64,000 bases of DNA from an uncultured Oscillospiraceae bacterium. GTDB lineage: Bacteria; Bacillota; Clostridia; Oscillospirales; Oscillospiraceae. Shown here piece by piece: positions 35,518 through 42,997 of the stretch. A program made the position numbers and the translations under genes. The first letter of the stretch is position 1; every line of letters starts with the position of its first letter. The notes under the pieces are model-generated. The model did no database searches. It was not told the origin of the DNA and saw nothing but the letters and a program-made list of their open reading frames with translations. The stretch covers positions 28,287 to 92,286 of the forward strand of contig CAJULD010000007.1 of NCBI GenBank assembly GCA_910587505.1, written 5' to 3'.

Positions 35518-35883
35518 ATGAAACCCGGTGGAAAAAAACCAAAAATCCGCAGGATGGATGAAATGGAGCGCCACATTCTGCTCCGGGCCCAGCGGAACGC
35601 CTATCTCTTCCTGGTGGCCGCGCTGGCGCTCTGGTCCTTTTACGAGAGCTGGCAGGTCTATGCCCGGCAGACGCGGCTGAATCTGCTGCCCTGCCTTCTG
35701 CTGACGGCGGCGGTGCTGATCCAGAGCGCTTCCCAGCTGGCGCTGACCCGCAATGCCGTAAAGGACGACGAGGATTCCTGTGAGACGGGCCAGCTGGCGA
35801 AGCTGGCTGCTCTGGGGTGCGCCGTTGCGTGTGGGGCGGCGGCCATTATCGCGGCTGTGGTGCTGCTGTGCGTCAGAACATGA
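35518..35883 (+). CDS. small membrane protein, unrecognised
   Basis: A 121-residue protein with a basic N-terminus (MKPGGKKPKIRR) and three likely membrane helices (about 28-45, 56-76 and 96-118). No family was recognised. GGAAAGGGGG lies 7 bases before the ATG. It is the first gene of a three-gene operon with an XRE-type repressor and another membrane protein, all overlapping by ATGA. Such membrane protein/repressor pairs are common in Clostridia, but their role is not known to me. Confidence 0.85.
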   Translation: MKPGGKKPKIRRMDEMERHILLRAQRNAYLFLVAALALWSFYESWQVYARQTRLNLLPCLLLTAAVLIQSASQLALTRNAVKDDEDSCETGQLAKLAALGCAVACGAAAIIAAVVLLCVRT

Positions 35884-36080
35884 AAAACCGGATCAGGGAG
35901 CTTCGCAGGGCCGGAGGATACCGGCAGGAGGATCTTGCCGCTGCGCTGGGCGTATCCCGGCAGACCATTATTGCGGTGGAAAACGATAAGTATGACCCCA
36001 CTCTGGGGCTGGCTATGAGGCTGGCCCGCTACCTGCATACCACGGTGGAGGAGCTGTTTCTGCCGGAGGAGGACACATGA
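35880..36080 (+). CDS. XRE-family helix-turn-helix repressor
   Basis: A 66-residue DNA-binding protein. The helix-turn-helix is at about residues 14-37, with YRQEDLAAALGVSRQTIIAV. It continues ENDKYDPTLGLAMRLA and ends in VEELF, as in small XRE regulators that control their own operon. The start at 35880 overlaps the previous stop (ATGA); a longer reading upstream overlaps the membrane gene and was rejected. The palindromes at 35434 and 35480 are the likely binding sites, which is inference. Confidence 0.9.
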   Translation: MKNRIRELRRAGGYRQEDLAAALGVSRQTIIAVENDKYDPTLGLAMRLARYLHTTVEELFLPEEDT

Positions 36081-36397
36081 AGGAAAAACTGGTTAAGATG
36101 CTTCCCTGTGCCGCCGCGCTGGGGATCAATTTCTATCTGCTGCCGCTTCTGGCGCGGGATACGGGGGCGGCGATGCTGCTGATGCTGGCGGTCATGCCGC
36201 TGGCGGCATTTCTGACGGCGGTGATCTATGGAATCCGGTGTGGATTCAGCCTGCTGCTTCCCGCTGTAGCGCTGCTCCTGTTTGCGCCGACGGTCCTTCT
36301 TTACTATAACGAAACGGCGTGGGGATACGCCCTGTTCTATCCGGCGGCCGTCCTTGCGGGAAACGGCATAGGGCGGCTGTTCTACAGGAAAAGATGA
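36077..36397 (+). CDS. small membrane protein, unrecognised
   Basis: A 106-residue protein with three to four membrane helices (about 8-25, 30-52, 57-75 and 82-100) and no recognised family. It overlaps the repressor gene by ATGA and is followed 1 base later by a terminator. Its short tail FYRKR is basic, placing the C-terminus in the cytoplasm. Its role is probably linked to the first membrane gene of the operon. Confidence 0.82.
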   Translation: MKEKLVKMLPCAAALGINFYLLPLLARDTGAAMLLMLAVMPLAAFLTAVIYGIRCGFSLLLPAVALLLFAPTVLLYYNETAWGYALFYPAAVLAGNGIGRLFYRKR

Positions 36398-36442
36398 AAA
36401 AACCCCGCAGGGAGCGTCTCCGACGCTCTTTGCGGGGTTTTT
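36398..36442. terminator. bidirectional terminator between convergent genes
   Basis: AAAAAACCCCGCA and TGCGGGGTTTTT frame an inner AGCGT/ACGCT stem. With A and T runs on both sides it can end the plus-strand operon and the minus-strand gene at 36464. Confidence 0.85.
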
Positions 36443-36463
36443 CCTGTCCACATGCTCCGGCAC

Positions 36464-37435
36464 TTACAGCAGCGCCTGTTCCCGGTCGTGGCGGGGGCTG
36501 TCCATAACGATTTTGCAGGCGCGGGTGAGCTGGGCAAAAATCGTACTGTTATACCGGCTCTCATAGACGGTCAGCATGGCGTGGGCCTCCGTCCGCCGGC
36601 GCACGATATAGGAGGGCTGGAGGTTGGTCAGCGTCAGCGCCTTGACGTCCGCCGCGCAGCGCTCACAGGGACACAGGCCGAACATTTTGATATACCGGGG
36701 CGCTTTTTCTTCCACCAGGGACTCCATCACATTGACCACGATCAGCTCGTTGGGATCGGGGGCGGGAGGGGCCTTGGGCGCAGGCCTGGATGCCGGCGCA
36801 GGCTCCGGCTCCGGTTCGGGTTCGGGTTCGGGCTCCGGTTCGGGTTCGGGTTCGGGTTCGGGTTCGGGTTCGGGTTCGGGCTCCGGCTCAGGTTCCGGTT
36901 CGGGTTCGGGCTCCGGCTCAGGTTCAGGTTCGGGCTCAGGTTCAGGTTCAGGTTCAGGTTCGGGCTCGGGCTCAGGTTCGGGCTCGGGCTCAGGTTCAGG
37001 CTCGGGTTCCGGCTCGGGCTCCGGCTCGGGTTTGGGCTCCGGCTCCGGCTCGGGTTTGGGCTCCGGCTCAGGTTCGGGTTCAGGTTCAGGCTCAGGTTCC
37101 GGCTCGGGCTCAGGCTCTAACCCGGACTCCGGCACAGCAGCAGATGAACCGGACAGCGCGGAGAGCAGTTCGTTCTCCAACGCATCCCTGATTTGCAGAG
37201 AGACCTGCTCGTCGTTGCTGCGCGCCACCTCCAGAATGGGCGGCGCAAGAGGCCGGCCGGCGGCATCCGCAGCGGCGTCGATGACCGGAGCGGGTCCGGC
37301 GTCCGCGGCGGGAGCGGCAGGCTCCGCCTGAGAGACGGCGGGGGGCCGGATGGCTTCGTTTTCCCCGCCGGGGGCGAGCAGATTCAATACGTGAGCAGTC
37401 TTGCTGCTCTTGGCGTTCTTTTTTGCGGTGGCCAT
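36464..37435 (-). CDS. ComFB-domain protein with a long Glu-Pro rod
   Basis: A 323-residue protein in three parts. Residues 1-106 are Ala/Pro-rich, with a helix LQIRDALENELLSALSG just before the rod. Residues 107-212 are 53 Glu-Pro dipeptides (two are Lys-Pro). Residues about 228-323 are a ComFB domain with NVMESLVEEKAPRY, the cysteines of CPCERCAADVKALTLTNLQPSY, and a helical tail. ComFB-domain proteins have been reported to bind cyclic dinucleotides. An extended Glu-Pro chain of this length could span about 30 nm. Start ATG 37435 follows AAGGAGAG. It is downstream of a ParA gene on the same strand and divergent from fliD. The function is unknown. Confidence 0.85.
   Translation of the reverse strand: MATAKKNAKSSKTAHVLNLLAPGGENEAIRPPAVSQAEPAAPAADAGPAPVIDAAADAAGRPLAPPILEVARSNDEQVSLQIRDALENELLSALSGSSAAVPESGLEPEPEPEPEPEPEPEPEPEPKPEPEPEPKPEPEPEPEPEPEPEPEPEPEPEPEPEPEPEPEPEPEPEPEPEPEPEPEPEPEPEPEPEPEPEPEPEPEPEPEPEPEPAPASRPAPKAPPAPDPNELIVVNVMESLVEEKAPRYIKMFGLCPCERCAADVKALTLTNLQPSYIVRRRTEAHAMLTVYESRYNSTIFAQLTRACKIVMDSPRHDREQALL
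36800..37117 (-). repeat. hexanucleotide repeat tract encoding (Glu-Pro)53
   Basis: A 318-base tract of hexamers of the type GAGCCN/GAACCN (minus strand), in frame throughout. Third-position changes break it into short perfect runs, and two codons are changed to Lys. Parts with several identical hexamers in a row (36815-36835 and 36843-36880) are the most likely to change in copy number. Confidence 0.9.
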
Positions 37436-37492
37436 GGATAAGATCTCTCCTTAGCAGTTTCTCGTTTTTCCGTTGCTCCCGGGAAGAGGGCT

Positions 37493-38257
37493 TCAGACGG
37501 GCAGGGCCTTGACGATCTCGTCAATCAGGGCCCGGAAGTCCGCCGCCGGCTTGGAGGCGGGCGCATAACTGAGAACGCTCTCCCCGTGGGCGGGGGCTTC
37601 CGCCACGGAGACGCTGGTGCGGATCTTGGCCTGAAAGACGGTGGCGTCCAGCTGAGCGGCGATCTGCCCGGCCATGTCCAGCACCTCCCGGTTGAGAGTG
37701 AAGCGCTGGTTGTATTTGTTGAGCAAAATGCCCAGCACCTTCAGCCGGGAGTTGTAGCAGCGCCGGACGGTGTCGATGGTTTCCCGGATCTGGGCCACGC
37801 CCAGCAGGCTGAGGATCTCCGGGGCCATGGGAATAATCAGCCCGTCGGAGACCACGTAGGCGTTCACCGTCAGCACGTTCAGCGCCGGCGGCGTATCCAC
37901 GATGATATAGTCGTAGTCGTCCTGTACCTCCGCCAGCGCGTTTTTCAGCAGGAATTCCCGGCCCGCCCGGTTGAACTCCAGCTCCGCGGCGCTGAGCAGA
38001 ATGTTGCTGGGCAGGATGTCCCCGCACTCTGAGGGCACGATGACCTCTCTGATATTGCGGCTGCCCTTCATGACGTCATAGACGGTGGCGCAGTTGTCGA
38101 TGTCCAGTCCCAGACAGAAGCCGAGGCTTCCCTGGGGGTCAAGGTCCACGCCCAGTACCCGGCGGCCCATCTCGTGCAGGCCGGCCAGCAGGGCGCAGGA
38201 GGTGGTGGTTTTTCCTACGCCGCCCTTCTGGTTGGTGATTGTGATAACAGCAGACAA
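37493..38257 (-). CDS. ParA/Soj-type ATPase
   Basis: A 254-residue MinD/ParA-family ATPase. The deviant Walker A motif NQKGGVGKTT has the signature lysine K11 and catalytic K16. YDYIIVDTPPALNVLT holds the Walker B aspartate, and the C-terminal domain is of Soj length. The start is TTG at 38257, because GGAGGGG lies just upstream; a longer frame to 38356 has no ribosome site and overlaps the fliD promoter. No parB or parS is nearby. Downstream on the same strand is the ComFB-rod gene, 57 bases away. It may position a flagellar or chemotaxis structure, since flhF and flhG are missing from the usual place; this is inference. Confidence 0.9.
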   Translation of the reverse strand: MSAVITITNQKGGVGKTTTSCALLAGLHEMGRRVLGVDLDPQGSLGFCLGLDIDNCATVYDVMKGSRNIREVIVPSECGDILPSNILLSAAELEFNRAGREFLLKNALAEVQDDYDYIIVDTPPALNVLTVNAYVVSDGLIIPMAPEILSLLGVAQIRETIDTVRRCYNSRLKVLGILLNKYNQRFTLNREVLDMAGQIAAQLDATVFQAKIRTSVSVAEAPAHGESVLSYAPASKPAADFRALIDEIVKALPV

Positions 38258-38296
38258 AATATCCCCTCCGCTCTGCAAAATCTTTTCGGTGGCTCT

Positions 38297-38323
38297 TAAC
38301 TTTACTATACTACGTGACGATAA
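38297..38323 (+). promoter_or_regulatory. sigma-28 promoter of fliD
   Basis: TAAC (38297-38300) and GACGATAA (38316-38323) are 15 bases apart, two mismatches from TAAA-N15-GCCGATAA. On the opposite strand a TATAGT at 38304-38309 may serve the parA gene, so the two promoters would overlap. Confidence 0.7.
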
Positions 38324-38402
38324 AAAAGTACAGAGGGAGATTCTCTTTTTCTGCAAATTTTCAAAAAGATCCTTGTGACTTTATGATAAAGGAGAGATTG
38401 AC

Positions 38403-41231
38403 ATGGCATCTATCGGCGGCGTCAGTAGGAATAACCTTACCAGCAGCCTCTACAACAGCGCCAACGTCATCAGCGGACTGGCCAGCGGTCTGGATACCGA
38501 GGGCATGATCGAAGGACTGGTGCAAAGCTACCAGAACAAGATTCAGACCCTGAACAACAAGGCCACCAAGCTGGAATGGAAGCAGGAGGCCTATCGCAGC
38601 ATCATCACCAGGATGAATGCATTTGCCAATAAATACACCTCTTACAGCTCCTCCACCAACCTGATGAGCTCCTCCTTCTTCAACAACGCCATCAAGGTTG
38701 CCGCCCAGGGCAAATACGCCGATAAGGTTACCGCCAGCGGCCGCACGGACAGCGATATCAAGCTCAATAAGGTTACCCAGCTGGCCACCGCCGCCCGGTA
38801 CAGCACGAAGAGCAACCTGGACATCGGTTCCGATTTTGCCGTCACCGCCGAAAACGGCGTGAAGTTTGATGACACGGTGGAAATGGGCACGCTGTCCGGC
38901 TCTCTGACGCTGAACTACGGCGGGAAGACGGTCAGCGTGGTATTCGACCCCAACACGGACATGATCGACAACAGCCTGTCCAGGGGGGAAAAGGCCGCCG
39001 CGCTCCAGGAGATGATCCAGAAGAAGCTGGGCGATCAGAAGATTACCCTGTCCAGCGGCGAGTCCAGGGCGGCCTCGGACCTGATCGACGTCACGACGGA
39101 CGCCTCCGGAAAAATTACCTTCAGCGACAAGTCCAGCGGCGGCAACAGCGTGTATCTCTCCGGGGCCAGCGGCACCGTGGAATCTGTGCTGGGGCTGGAT
39201 CTGGACGATGCCTCGGAGAAGAAGCCCAACTCCATTCAGGTGAACGCCTCCACCCGGTTTACCCAGACGCCCACCGTGGCCAGTCTGATTTCCGGCAAGA
39301 CCATGAACATCTCCCTGGACGGCAGAAGCAAGACCGTCTACATGCCCAGGGTGGAAAAGAACAGCGACGGCTCCTATACCCTGACGCCTCCCACGCTGGG
39401 CAAGGACAAGGACGGCCGGACCACGCTGGCCTATGAGACGAAAAACGCCAAAAAGGTCAGCGAGAAGGAGTACGCCGACGCCTACGCCAGCATGGTCAAC
39501 GACGCCGTGCAGAAGGAGTTTGGTACCAAGATCACCGTTTCCAACGAGGGGACCGTGGACGAGAAGACCGGGGTCAAGTCCCTGCAGCTGAAGATTCAGG
39601 CTCCGGAAAATTCCAGCATGGTCATCAACACCGACGCGGGCAGGGCCCTGGGCATCGGCAGCGTGGCCACCAACTACCTCAACACCGGCAAGACTCTGGG
39701 CGAGCTGACCAGGAACAACAGGATCGACTGGGAGAAGATGACCAGAGCCACCGACGAAAAGGGCAAGGTTCTTCAGGATGAGAACGGCAAGGACCTGTAT
39801 GAGCTCGTCATCAACGGCAAGAAGGTCGGCAACTACAACGAGGACAGCAAGCTGTCCGATATTATGAGCGATATCAACAACTCCGACGCGGGCGTGAAGC
39901 TCAGCTACTCCCAGACCACCCGGACCTTTACCTTCACCAGCAGGGATACCGGCGCGGAGAATCAGATTGACATCAGCGGAGGTCTGGCGGAGGCCCTGTT
40001 CGGCTCGACAGAGTTCGACGACAACAGCGATGTTGCCTTTGGCGAAGCCTACGGCGCTCCCTGGCTGAACGGAGAAACCGTTAACTTCAAATTCAACGAC
40101 CACAGCTTCGCATCCATCTCCGTTGGAAAGGATGACACGATCGAGGACGTCGTTAACAAGTTGAACGAGACAATCTTTAATGACGGCTGCACCGCCGCGT
40201 ACAACAGGTACACGGGCCAGCTGGAAATTACAGATGATAAAAGCGGCACGAAGGTCAGTCTGGAGACATGGGTGGACGATCCGGATCTTGGACGGGTTGA
40301 CCTCGCCCTGGACCAGAAATATGTGCCTTCGATTGCCTACACCCCCGGCAAGGACGCCCAGTTCCAGGTGGAGGTCAACGGCCAGACGCTGAACATGACC
40401 CGGGCTACCAACAGCGCCAGCATTGATGGGATGACCATCAATTTCAAGAGCACCTTTGAGGCGGAGGAGGGCGACGAGGTCACCTTCCAGGTCAGTACCG
40501 ACTCCGATAAGATCGTGGACGCGGTAAAGAGCATGATCGCCGATTATAACGAGATGATGTCGGAGATCCGGGGCCAGTATGCCACCCTGCCTTACCGCAA
40601 GAGCGCCAACGGCGCGTTCTCCGATTATGAGCCCCTCTCCGAGGAGGACAAGGCCACCATGAGCGAGAGCGCCATCCAGAAGTACGAGGAGAAGGCCAAG
40701 CAGGGCCTGCTGTTCAACGACAGCAACCTCTCCACGCTGTATGAGCGGATGCGTTCCGTCTTCTCCCCCGGCGGCGCGGACGAGGCGCTGCTGCGGCAGA
40801 TGGGCATTACCACCACCTACTCCGCCGCCGACGGCTCTTCCTCCATTGTTCTGGACGAAAACAAGCTGCGGGAGATGCTGGACAGCGACCCGGATGCCGT
40901 GGCGGATCTCTTCACCCGTTCCACCGGCGCGGGCGCCGACTCCAACGGCATCATGCAGGGTATGAAGGTCCAGCTGGACCGTTACGCCGGTCTCACCGGG
41001 GCCAACAAGGGTATTCTGGTGCAGCAGGCCGGCACGCCCCTGAGCTCCCTGACCCTGATGAACAACGCCTGGCAGGATCAGATCGACGATCTCTATGCCG
41101 ATGCCGAAAAGTGGCAGGATAAGCTGTCTGCCCAGGTGGATAAGTATACCAGCATGTTCAGCAAGCTGGAGACGCTCATTTATCAGATGAACTCTCAAAG
41201 CTCCACCTTGGCCGGCCTGATGGGCGGCTGA
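38403..41231 (+). CDS. fliD: flagellar filament cap protein FliD (enlarged)
   Basis: FliD caps the filament and directs flagellin folding. The N-terminal conserved part has SGLASGLDTEGMIEGLV (about residues 23-39) and a coiled coil NKATKLEWKQEAYRSI. The C-terminal part has a coiled coil ending in YQMNSQSSTLAGLMGG. At 942 residues it is far longer than the usual 450-700. Residues about 530-645 are a variable part encoded by more AT-rich DNA. AAAGGAGAG precedes the ATG. It opens the operon with fliS and a fliT-like gene and is the only filament-related cap gene in the window. Confidence 0.95.
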   Translation: MASIGGVSRNNLTSSLYNSANVISGLASGLDTEGMIEGLVQSYQNKIQTLNNKATKLEWKQEAYRSIITRMNAFANKYTSYSSSTNLMSSSFFNNAIKVAAQGKYADKVTASGRTDSDIKLNKVTQLATAARYSTKSNLDIGSDFAVTAENGVKFDDTVEMGTLSGSLTLNYGGKTVSVVFDPNTDMIDNSLSRGEKAAALQEMIQKKLGDQKITLSSGESRAASDLIDVTTDASGKITFSDKSSGGNSVYLSGASGTVESVLGLDLDDASEKKPNSIQVNASTRFTQTPTVASLISGKTMNISLDGRSKTVYMPRVEKNSDGSYTLTPPTLGKDKDGRTTLAYETKNAKKVSEKEYADAYASMVNDAVQKEFGTKITVSNEGTVDEKTGVKSLQLKIQAPENSSMVINTDAGRALGIGSVATNYLNTGKTLGELTRNNRIDWEKMTRATDEKGKVLQDENGKDLYELVINGKKVGNYNEDSKLSDIMSDINNSDAGVKLSYSQTTRTFTFTSRDTGAENQIDISGGLAEALFGSTEFDDNSDVAFGEAYGAPWLNGETVNFKFNDHSFASISVGKDDTIEDVVNKLNETIFNDGCTAAYNRYTGQLEITDDKSGTKVSLETWVDDPDLGRVDLALDQKYVPSIAYTPGKDAQFQVEVNGQTLNMTRATNSASIDGMTINFKSTFEAEEGDEVTFQVSTDSDKIVDAVKSMIADYNEMMSEIRGQYATLPYRKSANGAFSDYEPLSEEDKATMSESAIQKYEEKAKQGLLFNDSNLSTLYERMRSVFSPGGADEALLRQMGITTTYSAADGSSSIVLDENKLREMLDSDPDAVADLFTRSTGAGADSNGIMQGMKVQLDRYAGLTGANKGILVQQAGTPLSSLTLMNNAWQDQIDDLYADAEKWQDKLSAQVDKYTSMFSKLETLIYQMNSQSSTLAGLMGG

Positions 41232-41267
41232 GGCGGCTGCGGATGACAGAAAGGAGCGGCGTCCCAT

Positions 41268-41663
41268 ATGGATAGGAGAGGGTACCAGCAGTACAAGCAG
41301 CAGTCCGTGGGGTCTATGACCCCCGGAGAGCTGCTGTTGCTGCTGTATGACGAATTGGTCAAGCGGGCGACAATGGCTTCTATCGCCTTGGATAAGGAAG
41401 ACTTTCCCGCGTTTGAAGCCGCTGTTGACCGGTGCACGGACATCGTGAACTATCTGGACGAGACTCTGGACCACAAGTACCCCATCAGCCAGGAGCTCGG
41501 CCGGATGTACGAATACTTCACCTACCAGCTGGGCCGAATCAAGATCGGGCGTAACAGGCAGGAGCTGGAGCGGCTCCGCCCCATGCTGGGGGATATGCGG
41601 GACGCGTTCCGCACCGCGGAAAAAAACAGTAGCGGTCAGCTGGGAAAAGGCGGCCAGGCATGA
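41268..41663 (+). CDS. fliS: flagellin export chaperone FliS
   Basis: A 131-residue four-helix chaperone that binds the C-terminus of flagellin. The family marks GYQQYKQQSVGSMTPGELLLLLYD (residues 5-28, overlapping segments) and MYEYFTYQLGRIKIGRN are present. AGAAAGGAG precedes the ATG. It overlaps the next gene by ATGA. The flagellin it would serve is not in the window. Confidence 0.94.
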   Translation: MDRRGYQQYKQQSVGSMTPGELLLLLYDELVKRATMASIALDKEDFPAFEAAVDRCTDIVNYLDETLDHKYPISQELGRMYEYFTYQLGRIKIGRNRQELERLRPMLGDMRDAFRTAEKNSSGQLGKGGQA

Positions 41664-42061
41664 CAAAAGATGACTGGTTGGAGTTGACAGTTCTGGAGCG
41701 AAAGAAGTATAATTACCTTGTTGAGGTAGAGGACCTCACCCGACAACTGTCCGAAACCCTGGACCGCAACGACCAGGTCTCTGCCCGGATGCTGCTGGCC
41801 ATGCGTCAGGACCCGATCCGGCTTCTGGCGGAGGTGGACCGGGGGAGCAAAAAGCGCCGGGCTTCTCTGGAAGAGGCGGACTGGCAGCGGGTGGAAGACC
41901 TGCTGTCGCCGGACGGGGAGCCCCGAAGCGACGGGGAGCGCATTTTCCTGGAGCAGGCGGGCAAGACCCGCCGCCTGCTGGAACAGGTGGTGGCGCTGGA
42001 CCGGCGGGTCAGCCTGCGTATGGCGGGAGAGAACTCGTTTTATAAAAGTAAGGAGCCGTGA
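41660..42061 (+). CDS. fliT: FliT-like helical protein
   Basis: A 133-residue helical protein, overlapping fliS by ATGA. Placement directly after fliS is the usual position of fliT, the chaperone of FliD. The sequence, starting TKDDWLELTVLERKKYNYLVEVEDLT, has no membrane segment. FliT is poorly conserved, so identification rests on size, helices and neighbours. An FlgN-like chaperone is an alternative. Confidence 0.7.
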   Translation: MTKDDWLELTVLERKKYNYLVEVEDLTRQLSETLDRNDQVSARMLLAMRQDPIRLLAEVDRGSKKRRASLEEADWQRVEDLLSPDGEPRSDGERIFLEQAGKTRRLLEQVVALDRRVSLRMAGENSFYKSKEP

Positions 42062-42126
42062 CCTGTTTCGCCAGCCCCGGCCGGCGGAACAGGCACGCTT
42101 GCGAGAACGGGAGGCGGCGCCGCGGG

Positions 42127-42831
42127 ATGGCGGAAATTCATCTGGAGCATGTATCAAAGCGGTATATGGAGGAGCGGCGGCCCACCTATGCGGTGCGGGA
42201 TGTTAGTCTGACGGTAGAGCAGGGGGAGTTCGTCTTCCTGATTGGCAGCAGCGGAGCGGGCAAGAGCACGCTGCTGCGGCTGATGAGCGGCGAGCTGGCC
42301 CCGGACGAGGGAACGGTTTGTCTCAATAATGCCAACATGGCCCGCCTGATCGGCCCCTGGCGGGTGCGGGCCGCCCGGACCTTCGGCGTGGTCAGCCAGC
42401 AGGGGCTGCTGATTCGGAAGCGCACCGTGGGGGAAAATCTGATGCTGGCCGCCAGCGCCGCCGGCATGATGCGGAGAAAGGGCCGGGAGGCCGTGAAGAA
42501 GGCGCTGGGTATTGTGGGACTGCCGGGGGTAGAGGCCTGCTATCCGGCGGAGCTGTCCATCGGAGAGAGCCGGAGGGTGGAATTGGCGCGGGCGGTGCTC
42601 AACAGTCCCTCGATTCTGCTGCTGGATGAGCTGACGGCGAATCTGGACGACGACGTCATCTGGGATCTGCTGCATCTGCTCAACGAGCTCAACGCCCGCG
42701 GCACCACCATTGTCATGGCCACCCATGCCAGTCAGTACGTGAACATCCTGCGTCGGCGGGTCATTACCTTGGTGGACGGAAAGGTGGCGGGAGACGTTAA
42801 AAACGGGAAGTACGGCGATATCGTGGGATAG
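42127..42831 (+). CDS. FtsE-like ABC ATPase without an FtsX partner
   Basis: A 234-residue ABC ATPase with the domain size of FtsE. The Walker A motif GSSGAGKST is at residues 40-48. The signature is LSIGESRR rather than LSGGEQQR, and the Walker B region is LLLDELTANLDD instead of LLADEPTGNLD. The H-loop is MATHAS. ATG 42127 was chosen because GGGAGG lies upstream and the protein begins like FtsE; a GTG at 42058 would add a basic stretch. No FtsX-type permease is next to it: the next gene encodes a chemoreceptor. It seems cotranscribed with fliS and fliT, which is unusual. Confidence 0.85.
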   Translation: MAEIHLEHVSKRYMEERRPTYAVRDVSLTVEQGEFVFLIGSSGAGKSTLLRLMSGELAPDEGTVCLNNANMARLIGPWRVRAARTFGVVSQQGLLIRKRTVGENLMLAASAAGMMRRKGREAVKKALGIVGLPGVEACYPAELSIGESRRVELARAVLNSPSILLLDELTANLDDDVIWDLLHLLNELNARGTTIVMATHASQYVNILRRRVITLVDGKVAGDVKNGKYGDIVG

Positions 42832-42997
42832 GCCGGCTGCCATAGATGCAATCTGTTCAGACCCGGCGTGGAGCTTCTGCCGCCGTGCCGGGCTGTCTCA
42901 GGGGCAGAAAAGAGAGCCTGTCCGGCTACCGGCGGGCGAGAAATGCCCGCCGATGGAGACCACCGGTCCGGGGGAAAAATTAGGAGGAAAGCGCATC

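Noticed and set aside
36800..37117. CRISPR array or VNTR unrelated to coding
   Set aside because: No repeat-spacer pattern; the hexamers are in frame with a coding gene.
36624..37331. Long Ser-Gly repeat frame on the plus strand
   Set aside because: It is the antisense reading of the Glu-Pro rod. No ribosome site or conserved ends were seen, and the minus-strand frame has a real ComFB domain.
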